From Timema cristinae (Eukaryota; Arthropoda; Insecta; Phasmatodea; Timematidae), in NCBI GenBank assembly GCA_039000515.1, contig JBCFYV010011135.1, positions 5,999,209-6,063,208 of the forward strand: a stretch of DNA of 64,000 nt, read 5' to 3'. Below, piece after piece: positions 23,190-33,245 of the stretch (within the stretch, counting starts at the first letter, position 1; each line of letters starts with the position of its first letter). A program made the position numbers and the translations under genes. The notes beneath the pieces are model-generated. The model saw only the letters and a list, made by a program, of their open reading frames with translations. It ran no database searches and was not told where the DNA came from.

Positions 23190-24070
23190 GGAGGAGGGGT
23201 TGTGACCTCACCCATTCCTGTCTTGACACTTTGAGCCACCAAATTGGCGCCAGGTGTGAGTAACAACCCCTTCTTGTCTCGACTTGTCGAGCTGCAAGGT
23301 GTGAGTCATCAGGGTTGTGACATTGCTCGTACAGTGGAAATAAACCTTTGCGACATTGAAGGAGGGACAGAGGACATCAAGTCGTTAACCCCCATGTCGT
23401 CATGGAAATAACTCGAGGGGAACTAGAGGGGGGAAGAAGGTGGAAATTCAAATCACCAGGATTCTTGTAGAGCCAGCAAACTGGCACAAGGTATGAGGGT
23501 TGCGACATCACACGGTACCAAATTAGATTCAGAGGCTTGCGACCTGGAAGAGACCCAGCCAGTAGCTCACACTTTATTTTAGACAGTCGTCGAAAGAATG
23601 CCTGTGCACGATCCCACCCCCACTAGCGATAGGCAGAATTGGCGACATTGCATATGAGGTGGGGTACCGACCGAATGAACTCATTCTCTTCATGACCGCC
23701 GTCAAGGGAGGACAGCACGCTCCCCATCAATAAAAAGTAGCACTAACAAATCCACGCCTGCCTCAATCCTACCAAGGCGTTTAATCCAATGAGCACACAT
23801 TAAAATTAAATGAGACTCACTTACCAGGAATGAACAAGTTTGCGCAACCCCCTAAGTCAATACCACTGTCACCGTGAAAAACCAAACCAAAATAACCCAA
23901 TCATGGTTCTGACATAAAAAGCTACGATGGTTTCACCATGGAAAACCCTTCTCCAGAAATGCGATATCACACGCCATGATGACGTCACCGGGAAAACCTA
24001 GATTGGGGTCAAAGGTCAAAGTCCAGATGCGTGATAAAATCGGCGAAATTCTAATTAATCGTTTCACTCT
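23190..24070 (-). repeat. Right terminal inverted repeat of the Polinton
   Basis: Inverted counterpart of 10923-11590. Examples are cacgccatgatgacgtcacc (near 23972), agcacacattaaaatt, tcttcatgaccgccgtcaagg (near 23690), attggcgacattgcatatgagg, and caaattagattcagaggc. It is longer than the left copy by roughly 200 bp, partly because short blocks with gttgtgac and ggtgtgag are repeated at 23200-23350. The outer end is CTCT at 24067-24070. Confidence 0.82.
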
Positions 24071-24202
24071 CAAGATGGATCGATTTTCTATTGTTCCTTT
24101 ACGGTAGTTTGTAATTTTATGACATTTGAAACTTAACTCGAAAATATTTCCTTGCCCACATGTATTTAAAATTGGTCATGTTACTTTCATACGATCCAAC
24201 TT

Positions 24203-24441
24203 CGGTGGCTGCATTGTCTAAGCGCTACTCCTGCGCTATAATTATAGAATGCTGAAGATCGGCAGGTCTATGTTTGGTTTTCTCTGGGTGAACTAAGGGT
24301 AGCTTTACCTAAATTGTTTTCCCCTATTCCCCACCTAAATGCTGGTACATTCCCTCTAAATTCAACCTTCCTAATCCCTAACACATTATTATAATTATTA
24401 CATAGGTGTACATCTCGAACGGTTAGTAAGACGTATTGTCT
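24203..24441 (+). mobile_element. Diverged SINE with a second type of tRNA head
   Basis: The head gtggctgcattgtctaagcg and the tail block (ccttcctaatccctaacac, then cgaacggttagtaagacg) parallel the copy at 54318-54592 read on its coding strand. Heavily mutated. Confidence 0.55.
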
Positions 24442-25845
24442 TGCAGCAAGTGAATATTAGCAGAGCTGGTTGTAGATGCTTATAAGCTAGATATTATAGT
24501 GACATTTAAATTGAAAAAACACAGATAAACCAAAAAAACCTGTGCTACCATGAAATAGCATAAAGTCATATCTAAGACTTAGGATTTTGGTTTGAATCCT
24601 GTTTATTTTATTAGTAAGCTCATAAGCCTAAATTTCAAACAACGGTTTGATGGTACAACCTATTCCGAACTTGAATCCCCTGGAGACAACAAGGATTTCC
24701 GCAGTTTTTGTTTCTGAGGCATACGATTGGGTGGCTTAAATAATGCCTCCCATTCTTTTTAATAACAAGTTGTATAATAGGTTTGGATAGGAGTGATTAA
24801 TATTTATAACTATAAAAATAAATTTTAAGGATTTAGTTTTCTTAATCTATAGTTAAATTCTTAATGTGTTCAGCCAGGAGTTTGGTGTAAACTGGTTTGA
24901 TTCATGTTGGTTCAAATAATATTTAATACACAGGCTCGATCTGTTATTCAATCTAAATTAATAATATGAATAGTTTGTGTGTCACGAGTATTGCGTGATA
25001 TATTACGCATGCAGAGGTCTGAAACTAAAAACAAAATAAAAATAGTAGTCCCTGTGCAGAAACATGTAGACTCATGCTTGATAAAAAGACGAAATTTACT
25101 TGGTTCCAGGTGTTATAAGCTCAGGCGTGTGAAGTAGATGATAAAAAAGGCCAGAATTCAGGTGGTTCCAGGTGATATAAGCTCAGTCGAGTGAAGTGGC
25201 TGATAAAAAAAGCCCCGGTGAAGAGTCTGTCGCTCGGAACATCTCATCCACTTCTGACGCGGACCCCAGAGATATAAGAGGGGCTGTGGGTTTTATCAAA
25301 CCAGTAGGGAGGGTTTTCTCTGTTGTCGCCGAGACATGCCTGGGCTCTAATCACGGGACTTACTCTGGACAATGTTAAGCCCTTCTCCCCCCCTCCCCTT
25401 TTCAAGTAAGTAGATCCTTGGCTCCTCAGCTGGGCCGCCACTGATAAATGACTAGTTTGTTCGGTAATCGCCGGCGAACGACTCGCTATGCGGACTATCA
25501 GTCTTACTTTGTCACAATGTCTATGCATATTAATTGCGATGTAATTGATTACGTTGTCATTTTGTTAATCACTCCCTGCATTTATTCACCCCTTCCTCTA
25601 AAACTCTTCTTTAACAACAATAGTGGATCAGCCTGGTTTTGTAATAAATCATTTTATTACACGTATATTAATTGTTAAATTATACTTTTTAAAAACAAAT
25701 TGAGGAAGGATCACTTTAAAATAAAGAATTACTAAAGGATTATTCAAAAATACATTATGAGAGAAATAATGTTATTTCTATTCCCTGAAACCAACCAAGC
25801 CAAGAAATTAACTTATATTATTTTAAGTGAATTACTTTTTATTTT
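24442..25845. other. AT-rich DNA with a two-unit repeat
   Basis: Two and a third imperfect units of about 60 bp lie at 25077-25212 (tgataaaaa...ggttccaggtg...aagctcag...gtgaagt). The GC-richer stretch 25210-25470 has overlapping 60- and 94-codon frames on opposite strands without any family signature. Nothing else is seen. Confidence 0.4.
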
Positions 25846-26207
25846 TTCACCACGTCTTACTACTTGTCTGGGCTCTCATTCATTATTTACCAACAGAATA
25901 TGAATGAGGAAGATAGAGGTTACAGGAAATGTATACTCATTTTCTTTCCAGGAGAGTATGAAACTATCTAGGAAAAATAATATAAATAAACCAAGACAGA
26001 ATTATAATTCCGATCTACTGATTCGGGATGTATACTTATAAGGAGAAAGTGTATCCACATTTTCATGGAGGAAGAGTGGAAAACAATTTATGAAAAAATA
26101 ACGTCAGTACACTTGACCGGGCTTAGAACCCCCATCTCCTTGTCATTAGCAGTCCAGTCTATTAAAAGAGTGACACCTTAGACCACTTGATAACCAAGGC
26201 GGGTAAA
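25846..26207 (-). mobile_element. Diverged SINE (second head type)
   Basis: On the minus strand it opens acccgccttggttatcaag, similar to the head of the copy at 54318-54592, with a B-box-like GGGTTCTAAGCCC near 26125. It ends at caccacgtcttactac near 25850. Middle and tail are degenerate. Confidence 0.5.
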
Positions 26208-26621
26208 CTCATTACTATATTAATTTTATGTTTAATCCACTTGCCCACCATAAATACCATAACATATTTCACATAATCAACCTTTTTGCTGTGAGAGATA
26301 TTTTAGTCACTAAGCTTTAAATTTACATTTATGTATAGTCTAAAATTTATAAATAACAAAAAACTAGTGTATTCCACTAACTGATAAAGAAAATAACAAA
26401 ATAAACGTTCTAAAATTACGTCGGTTAAGGGAGATAGAGCAGGTGTATTATTTTTACACCTGTGTTGGTGGACACGCAGATTAGATGTCAAGATCCTCCA
26501 GTCTGGTTTGCTGGTGGAGGGAAGGTCAAGATAAGAATCCAAGCAAGATTATATTATCCCCTGAATGATTCGTGGGTACACCCCTATATTCTTAGAGTTA
26601 ATATGCTGATATACTGGATGT
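26208..26621. other. AT-rich spacer
   Basis: No gene or repeat was recognised. Short frames on both strands at 26303-26653 overlap one another and carry no motif. Confidence 0.35.
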
Positions 26622-26823
26622 GCAATAAGTGGGGGCGGATTTATAGGCACTAAATTTTTTAAAAAAGGCAGGCAAATAGCAATTAAAAATTTAAAAATAG
26701 GCATTATAAAGTAAAAAAGGCAGTAAATAGGCATTAAAAAGAACAAATAGTCACATAAATAGGCATATTAATGCAAAAAAACGCACCAAAACACTCAAAA
26801 TTTGTATTATTCATTCTTTAAAT

Positions 26824-28120
26824 TCAGCCCACACTTTCCATAAACACAACTTGATTACTATTAGAGTTAATTACCAAATACATCATAAGATTTTCAGGTG
26901 TAGATTTGGTTCTGTTTTCTGACAAAATGTTTTTATAGCCTGAGAAACTTCTCTCGACTTCACATGAAGTCATCGGGCAAAACTTCAGAAAAATTATTTC
27001 TGCTGGGTTAAGCTTGACTTTTGGGAGTGATGTAGTTTGTCCTTCTAAGATGTCCGCAATACTTGCCATCATTTTCCACCCAGAGTTTCGCTGCAATACT
27101 CTGTTAAATTTGTAGACGATGGCTGTGCCAACTGAGCCAGAAGCCTGATTCAGGTTTTTTTTCTATTGCCCGTATTATCTTCACAGCTTTCATAAGAGGC
27201 AAATCCCTCGCCTCGAAAGCTGTGATTGCTACAGGAAGATTTCCAAAATTGCTTTTTACGTATGCCAGTGGTTTCATCAACAGCAACCCAGAAGTATGAT
27301 TACCCAATATCTTCTCGGATCTTCTCAACTATCCTAAACGAAATAAAAATAATATTTATTGTAAATAGTTTAAATCAATACAATTTAGTTAATATTTTTA
27401 ATGTCAGAAAGCAAAACTGCTATTGTAAAAACTTATGGATAAATAGGTTGAATGCAAGTAGGTTTCCTCAGAGTTGATTCATCTGGTATCTTCATGTTGG
27501 TTTATTTGTTGAGAAAAGCATTTAAATCTGGATTCTCCAGCTTCTTCCTAGGAAAACTTGCAGCTACCATTGCAGAACATAAGACAGCAGAAAATTTTTC
27601 TTGGGTTTTATCTGCATCGTTCACTTTAGGAAAAAAATTGTTGATATCCGGTTTTCTTTCTTCAATTCTTCATATGTATTGCAGTATGTTTGTGTTGTTC
27701 TAGGGGATACTTCTTCTCGCATTTTACCTAAATATTATATATGGAAATTTTCATCCAATAATATATGGGAATTCTACAAACTAACAAATTAACCTAACAA
27801 GAGAACTAAGATTTTTTTGTAAGATAGTTATGCTACGCTTTAATAAATATTTACACTTTATCATTGAAATCCTTCAATAATAAATGAAACCTAGTTTGAA
27901 CGATAGCAAATAATTATGGTCTAATTTTAAACTGTAGCCAAAATATATAATAAAAACCTTGACTTTCAAAATTAATAATTTTCTTTCCCCTTTTGAAAAG
28001 GTAACTTACCTTTTTGGAACATGCTTGACAGAAAATTATTTTTCCATCCGTTGTGAAATTCCTATCACAACCAATCCACTATTTGAATAGCACACTTTTA
28101 CACGATTTCTCTTTAGGCAT
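26824..28120 (-). pseudogene. hAT transposase remnant, BED-finger type
   Basis: Pieces in coding order on the minus strand: an ATG at 28118-28120 followed by a BED-like block with TTDGKIIFCQACSKK, ending at a GTAAGT donor near 28009, with one in-frame stop near codon 14; a second piece at about 27465-27710 with FSAVLCSAMVAASFPRKKLE and PDESTLR, a typical hAT N-terminal segment, also with a stop; a block SYFWVAVDETTG near 27270-27305, where hATs have the first catalytic Asp; and the C-terminal dimerisation block FCPMTSCEVERSFSGYKNIL within 26824-27096. The distance from DETT to the dimerisation block is only about 300 bases, so most of the catalytic core is deleted. The 74-codon frame at 27104-27328 is a shadow of the DETT segment. 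Non-functional. Confidence 0.85.
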
Positions 28121-28595
28121 TTTCTACTAGTTCAATAATTTACACTGAGTCCAATACAAAGAAATATTAATAAACAGATATGCACATCTAACAACAGTTT
28201 AATATACACAACCACTGAATGAGCTGACACTGCTGTGTGCCAGAAGAAAATCTTTGTCGACATTCTTACTAGTCTTAACCAATCAGACCGCTGGACACAT
28301 GGGTTTTTCCTACCTAAGGGTAAGCGCACAGTACAAGCCGGTAGTCAGATTCCGAGAACCAGCGCCTGTCGGAGTCAATCCGGCGCGAGAAATGTTCCTT
28401 TGTTCGTAGCACGAGTCCTCATAGTGGAGACAGGCAACTGCGCAGGTAAGCAGGTTGTCTGAGTCATACGGTTTACCGGAATGAATTGTTCATTCCTATT
28501 TCAGATATCGGCTTGGCAAGCACGTGGTCAACTTGTGGTTCGTTTAAGTTTTCTCTTTCAATTTTTTTTATTGTTTTTCGTTAACAATTTTGACT

Positions 28596-30484
28596 ATGGA
28601 TACAGAAACTCTTATATATAAAGTGTTTCTTAAACGAGAAATATGGGACAAACGTTTAAAATTGCACTCAAACCGGGTTGTTGTGGATGGATGCTGGCAA
28701 GAAATTTCAAAAGATATAGGTGTTCCAGGCAAGTAGAAACAACTATTTGATATTCATACCTAACCATTTTACAATGAAAAATAGCATTTAGCAAAAGAAC
28801 AATAATAATTGTAATAAATCCTTTTTTTATTGTTTAAAATATTTTAATTAGTTCAATACAGGAGGAATTACTTTTCTGTAATTTTCTCCATCTTTTTATT
28901 GGTAAATCTGTTTTTAATTATAAACTTTATTATATTTATAATATATTTTTATTAAATTATAGTTTATTTTTATAGAGCAGTACTTTATTTCTGCTTTCTT
29001 CGACCCTAGGCCATGTCATAAAATTGAAATCTAAGGTCACTTCTTCAGTTCTCTTTTTAATTTTATCAATGCAATTTTGATTTTATCTACTAAGATTTTG
29101 TATGTTGGAAACCAGTACTTTTGTTATACTTATATATTTTTTTATGATCATTATGATTTGATTATTTTTTTACATATTTACATCCCTCCATCTGTAATAT
29201 TGTATAAAGGACTTTAAAAAATTATATAAGTAATACTAGTATTATTTATTAGTACTGAACATTCAAAACTATTATTTCCTTTCTATTATTACTAATATTT
29301 ATAAATACAGCAGTAATAAATAGTCAAATCGAAAAGCCATACAATTACACACAAAGTAGTTTTAACAAAAAACAATAGTAAGTGAATAAAAATAGATCAC
29401 AACAGAAATAAGAGTTCTGCTTTTCAATCATAGGTCAAGGGATATTTCTCCATGTAGAGAGAAAAAATATCTCTCACTTCTTTGGCCTGGGTGGGATGTC
29501 TTCCTGGAATTTGCCAAGTTACAGATTCGCCGTGAACAGTAACATCAGTTAAATGCCTTTCAAAGCCCTCATTTTCTATTATAGTGTTATGCAAAACACA
29601 AACACATTTCACAATCTTATCAGCTAGTTCAACCTTTGTCTCAATGGCTTTCGAGAGAATACGCCATTTAGAATATAAAATTCCAAAAGCACATTCCACG
29701 GTTTTTCTTGCTCTAGATAAGCGCTTGTTAAAATTGCGCCCCCTGATTGTTAAACCTTCACTTTTGTACGGTTTCATCAGGTAAGGAAGCAAAGGGTATG
29801 CCTCATCTGCTAAAATAACGTATGGAGCTTTCACATTGCTTCGAGGTAGGAAGTCAGGTTCGGGGAAAATTAGTTTATTTCCATTAATGAATTTAAACAA
29901 GTCTGAAGCTAAAAACGTGCCCCCATCACTTTGCTTTCCATAGCCCCCAATGTCTACAGTAACGAACTTATAGTTCGTATCCACCAGCCCTTGACGAACG
30001 ACTGAAAAAAACTTTTTATAATTCAAAAACATTGAGCCAGAATCACTTGGACAAATTATACGAATGTGTTTGCCGTCTAAACAGCCAACAACGTGAGGAA
30101 AGTTCCAAAATGTTTCAAAGTCTGCTGCGTTGTTTTTCAGTGATTCTATAGTAGGCGGAGGCATGTGCAAGGGCTGTAGCTCTTCCCAAATAATATTAAC
30201 TGTATGTTTGACAATCTTTCCGACAGTGTTATCTCCCATACTAAAGCTGAATGACAAAGCCCGGAATGACATCCCAGTAGAGAGGTACCTGGAACAAAAG
30301 AATACAAGATTTTAAAAACAACAAATTAATGTCTTAAATTAATATATATATATAAGGTATGTACATTTCTTTTTTGAGGATATACATTTTTTGAGGATAT
30401 AGATACATTCCTTATATATTTATAAAGGAATGTATCTATATCCTCAAAAAATCTATTTCCTCCATAAAAGAAATTCACATTCCT

Positions 30485-30521
<37 letters not shown>

Positions 30522-31589
30522 ATATATAAATATATCTAAAAGGAATGCTTAAGATTAAGATAGTATTCTAACATTTGGGTTAATATAGATAATAAGATGA
30601 GGGATTTCTCTTTCGATTTCAGAAACTGTGCTCCGCAAGAAGTGGAAATACTTGAGGGACCAATTCTCTGTAGAAATGGGAAAAATTAAACCAACACGCT
30701 CAGGTGATCCTGGAGACGAGGTGTGTGAGCCAAAGTGGCCTCATTACAAGTCCCTCTTATTTTTGAGGGATGTTGTAAAGCCACGAGAATCAACCGGTAA
30801 TTTAAACCCCACCAAGACAAAATCTCCACCCCTTGAAATACAGCAAGGAAGTTCTCTCCTCACTGAAAGTATTGATGAGGAAATCAAGGAGAGTCTGATA
30901 CAAGAAGAGCCCGTAGAAACATCACAAGGTGTAAATGAAATTCTGAAGAGGGTGTGAATGAAATAATTTTAAGAGAAAAGAAACGGCGGAACATAGGGCA
31001 TTCCAAGTATAAAGATACCATTATTGATATGGAAGAAAGGAAAATTAAGTTTTTGGAAGCCACTTTGAGGAATAGGCAGCCAGAAAACGATGATATGTTT
31101 TTTTTTAGGAGCCTGCTACCGTACGTTAGCAAAATACCGGAGAGCAGGAAACTGCGATTCCGGAGCAGGATTCAGGAGGTCGTAGAAGAATTTGCATACC
31201 ATGCAGACCCTTCATTAAACCAGCCCACACTGTCATCGACATTGCTCCTTCAACGTACTCATACACTGTCATCGCCCTCAATCTCTCAACATAAGCCGTC
31301 ATCACCATCCCTGTCTCAAAACACGCAGCCCTCACCATCACTCTCACCTCAACCTTGCTACACTAACCGAAACTCGCTATTATCACCATCCTTCTCCCAA
31401 ATGACACACCCATCACCATCACTCTCACCTCAACCTTGCTACACTAACCAACATACGCTATTATCACCATCCTTCTCCCAAGTGACCCACCCATCACCAT
31501 CACTCTCCCCTCAACCTGGCTACACATTTTCTTCACCTACCAATCCAACACCTGGCCAAACTGTCACGTCTCCACGAGTTTTTTTATGA
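28596..31589 (+). CDS. Harbinger MADF-BESS DNA-binding protein, two exons, one frame break
   Basis: MADF-BESS proteins are the second gene of PIF-like transposons in insects and are thought to bind DNA and assist transposition. Exon 1 is 28596-28728 (ATG, 44 codons plus one base; includes REIWDKRLKLHSN and CWQEISKDIGVP). The intron 28729-30622 has a GC-AG boundary with a strong AG/GCAAGT donor. Exon 2 starts at 30623 and completes the MADF domain across the junction (RKKWKYLRDQF, later WPHYKSLLFL). The reading frame then stops at 30955-30957, and the remainder (from 30954 in another frame) has DDMFFFRSLLPYVSKIPESR, a BESS-like motif, followed by serine/proline repeats with SLSPQPCYTN to the stop at 31589. 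The break could be real or a sequencing error. The gene starts 278 bases inside the left terminus. Confidence 0.83.
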
Positions 31590-32377
31590 TTATATTCCTC
31601 CAAATAATTATCCAAACACCTAATAATGTTTCCACAATACCAATAAAAAGAAAAAAAATGTTGTGTTATTTGTATCAAAAAATGTATTTCTAGTTTTTCT
31701 GTAATTTTATATCAAGCTAATAAAAATAATATTTTTATTTCTGTTATTTAATCAATAATAATTATACCTCAGAGTTTAACTGTAATGATTTTAGATTTAA
31801 TAACATTTTTTCAACAAAATTTGTCTATGATATGGTGAATTTTACATTAATTTTGACTTAAAAAAAGAAAATAATTACTTTTACTAGGCATGTAACCTTT
31901 TATATAAATTAGCTAATTTATTTATACAATCAAATTAAATACAATTATAGAATTTACAATGTATATTACTTGACTATGAATGGGTTAGTTCCAAATAAGT
32001 GTTATTTTGAATTAAAGTTGACAACATTGTTATTTTAAAAGCAATAAAATAAGCTTTAAACAAAAATAATCTTACCTTAAAGTCACTACAAGCCGTTCTT
32101 CTGGAAGAATCTTTTGCTTATGAAAGTTACACCAGTTTAAAATCAATCTATGTTTGATTTTCTCCAAAATATAGTAGAATGTTTCAATCTTCATCCTGAA
32201 ATATTCATAAAACCTTTCGCCATCTACTTTTAATTGAGGGAAAAGATGATGATATTCACCATATGATTCTCTTAATTGGTTAATTTCATGAGTCCCGCGT
32301 TTCTTTGGCTTTAATTTTAAGCTAACATTTTCTGTAGCAATTAGTAAGCCCATAGCTTCTTCACAAGACAGCTCCAT
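29424..32377 (-). CDS. PIF/Harbinger transposase, two exons, intact
   Basis: DDE nuclease that cuts and pastes the element. Exon 1 is 32377 down to 32076 (100 codons plus two bases; ATG 132 bases inside the right terminus; includes LFPQLKVDGERFYEYFRMK). The donor is AAG/GTAAGAT and the acceptor TTGTTCCAG; the intron is 30289-32075. Exon 2 is 30288 down to 29424. Joined, this gives 389 codons with stop, 388 residues, with no internal stop. Motifs in joined numbering: CLDGKHIRI (Asp about 172), GGYGKQSDGG (Asp about 222), ILADEAYPLLPYLMKPY (about 260-275), and RKTVECAFGIL (Glu about 299), the usual DDE_4 blocks. Which acidic residue is the third catalytic one I leave open. Length fits the family. 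The splice frame is supported by protein continuity (LR-YLSTGMSFRAL). Confidence 0.9.
30387..30451. repeat. Perfect 27-bp inverted repeat (hairpin) in the Harbinger
   Basis: Arms at 30387-30413 and 30425-30451 are exact reverse complements (ttttttgaggatatagatac..., with aaggaatgtatctatatcc... opposite), with an 11-base AT-rich loop. A partial third copy of tttttgaggatata precedes it at about 30371. It lies where the introns of the two Harbinger genes overlap. A (TG)n tract follows at 30484-30512. Confidence 0.9.
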
Positions 32378-32757
32378 GACTATGAGAGCGGGTGGAGTTT
32401 CGGAAGCGGTTTTCCGTCTCTACTACGAGACCCCCAGTCCTCAGACTGTCGGCGCCGATTGTTATCGGAAATCGGAATCTGACTGCCGGCTTGCACTGTG
32501 CGCTTACCCTATCATGAGTATCCACGTAGACTGACCTAAGGAGCGAAGGAATGGGGGATTAGAGGGGGGGGGGCACGATTTAAGGCTACCATTTGTAAAA
32601 TAGGTACTAAACACCGAAATAGGCAAGATTAGGCATTATAAAAGTCATCACACTATCTTCGCAATCATCGAAAATAAACTTATACCTCAAAAGTCTACGT
32701 TTCAAAGAATACGAATAAAAAAGGCATTTAGGTAAAAAATCGCCCCCTAGTAATAAG

Positions 32758-32916
32758 TCGTGATTGCCAATGAGTGAGGAGTGAAACTGAAACTATTTGT
32801 ACCATTATTACAAGCTTATTTTTTAAAGATTACATTTGGAAGCATTAGGATACATTGGTAGGTTAATATAATACAGTGAGCAAGTCATGCAGTCTGAAAG
32901 GAAGAAGATAAGATCG
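32758..32916. other. Spacer between hAT and LINE fragment
   Basis: AT-rich, nothing recognised. Confidence 0.35.
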
Positions 32917-33245
32917 TGTTCAGATTACTGACTGCCAAAACCAACGAGAAGATACCAATTGGAAGACTAGACGAAGATGGGAGGATAACATGGGAATGGA
33001 CCTGAAAGAGATAGGGTGTAATGAGTTGGACTGGATAGAACTAGCTCAAGGGTGTAATATGTTGACTGAATAAAACTATCTCAAGATATGGATAGGGTGT
33101 AATATTTATTGATAGTACCTTGTATATTTTAATTATGCTCGAGATAGGAATAGGGTGTAATGAGGTGGACTGAATAGAACTAGCTCAAGATAGGGATAGG
33201 GTGTAATGAGGTGGACTGGATATAATTAAATCAAAATTAATATAG
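32917..33245 (+). pseudogene. LINE 3' coding end with minisatellite expansion
   Basis: The start translates as FRLLTAKTN, then GRLDEDG, and MDLKEIGCNELDWIELAQ, matching the C-terminal end of the RTE-like LINE at 58454-59555 (GEIGCNEVDWIELAQDRD form). After the first LAQ the nucleotide block gatagggtgtaatgaggtgg, with gactggatagaactagctcaa, repeats in four or five decaying units of 44-70 bp. The expected codons after LAQDRD are replaced by the repeats. Confidence 0.75.

Larger units (their letters stand above)
10923..24070 (+). mobile_element. Decayed Maverick/Polinton, 13.1 kb
   Basis: Long diverged inverted repeats (10923-11590 and 23190-24070) flank 11.6 kb that holds remnants of two hallmark Maverick/Polinton genes on the plus strand: the exonuclease part of a protein-primed family B DNA polymerase (about 16695-18115) and an adenain-like cysteine protease (about 21785-22170). 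Both outer ends begin 5'-AGAGT, fitting the 5'-AG termini of Polintons. The expected 6-bp target duplication was not seen (ctactg on the left, caagat on the right). Integrase, packaging ATPase and capsid genes were not recognised. Adintoviruses share these genes, so an endogenous virus of that type is an equivalent reading. All genes are broken. Confidence 0.78.
28315..32512. mobile_element. Full-length PIF/Harbinger transposon, 4.19 kb
   Basis: Inverted termini of about 38 bp: the left end starts GGGTAAGCGCACAGTACAAG at 28318, and the right end reads GGGTAAGCGCACAGTGCAAG on the minus strand from 32509, with two mismatches over the arm up to CAGATTCCGA. Flanking triplets are TAA (28315-28317) and TAT (32510-32512), close to the 3-bp TWA duplication of the superfamily. 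It carries a DDE transposase on the minus strand and a MADF-BESS gene on the plus strand, the two-gene set known for PIF-like elements of insects. It is inserted in an older hAT element. Confidence 0.92.
26622..32757 (-). mobile_element. hAT element, interrupted by a Harbinger
   Basis: Termini are TGGGGGCGGATTT from 26630 and, on the minus strand from 32749, TAGGGGGCGATTTT. Flanking 8-mers are gcaataag (26622-26629) and gtaataag (32750-32757), 7 of 8 identical, as expected for hAT. Both subterminal regions carry repeats of the aggcatt/taggca type, including taggcattata on each side. Removing the 4.19-kb Harbinger (28318-32509) leaves about 1.9 kb, which contains a broken transposase on the minus strand. 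Confidence 0.82.

Noticed and set aside
25196..25528. Small genes on opposite strands in the GC-richer stretch
   Set aside because: Overlapping 60- and 94-codon frames without motif, start context or neighbours that would support either.
29584..30315. Plus-strand frames at 29584-29784 and 30130-30315
   Set aside because: They lie on the antisense of the intact transposase exon and carry no motif.
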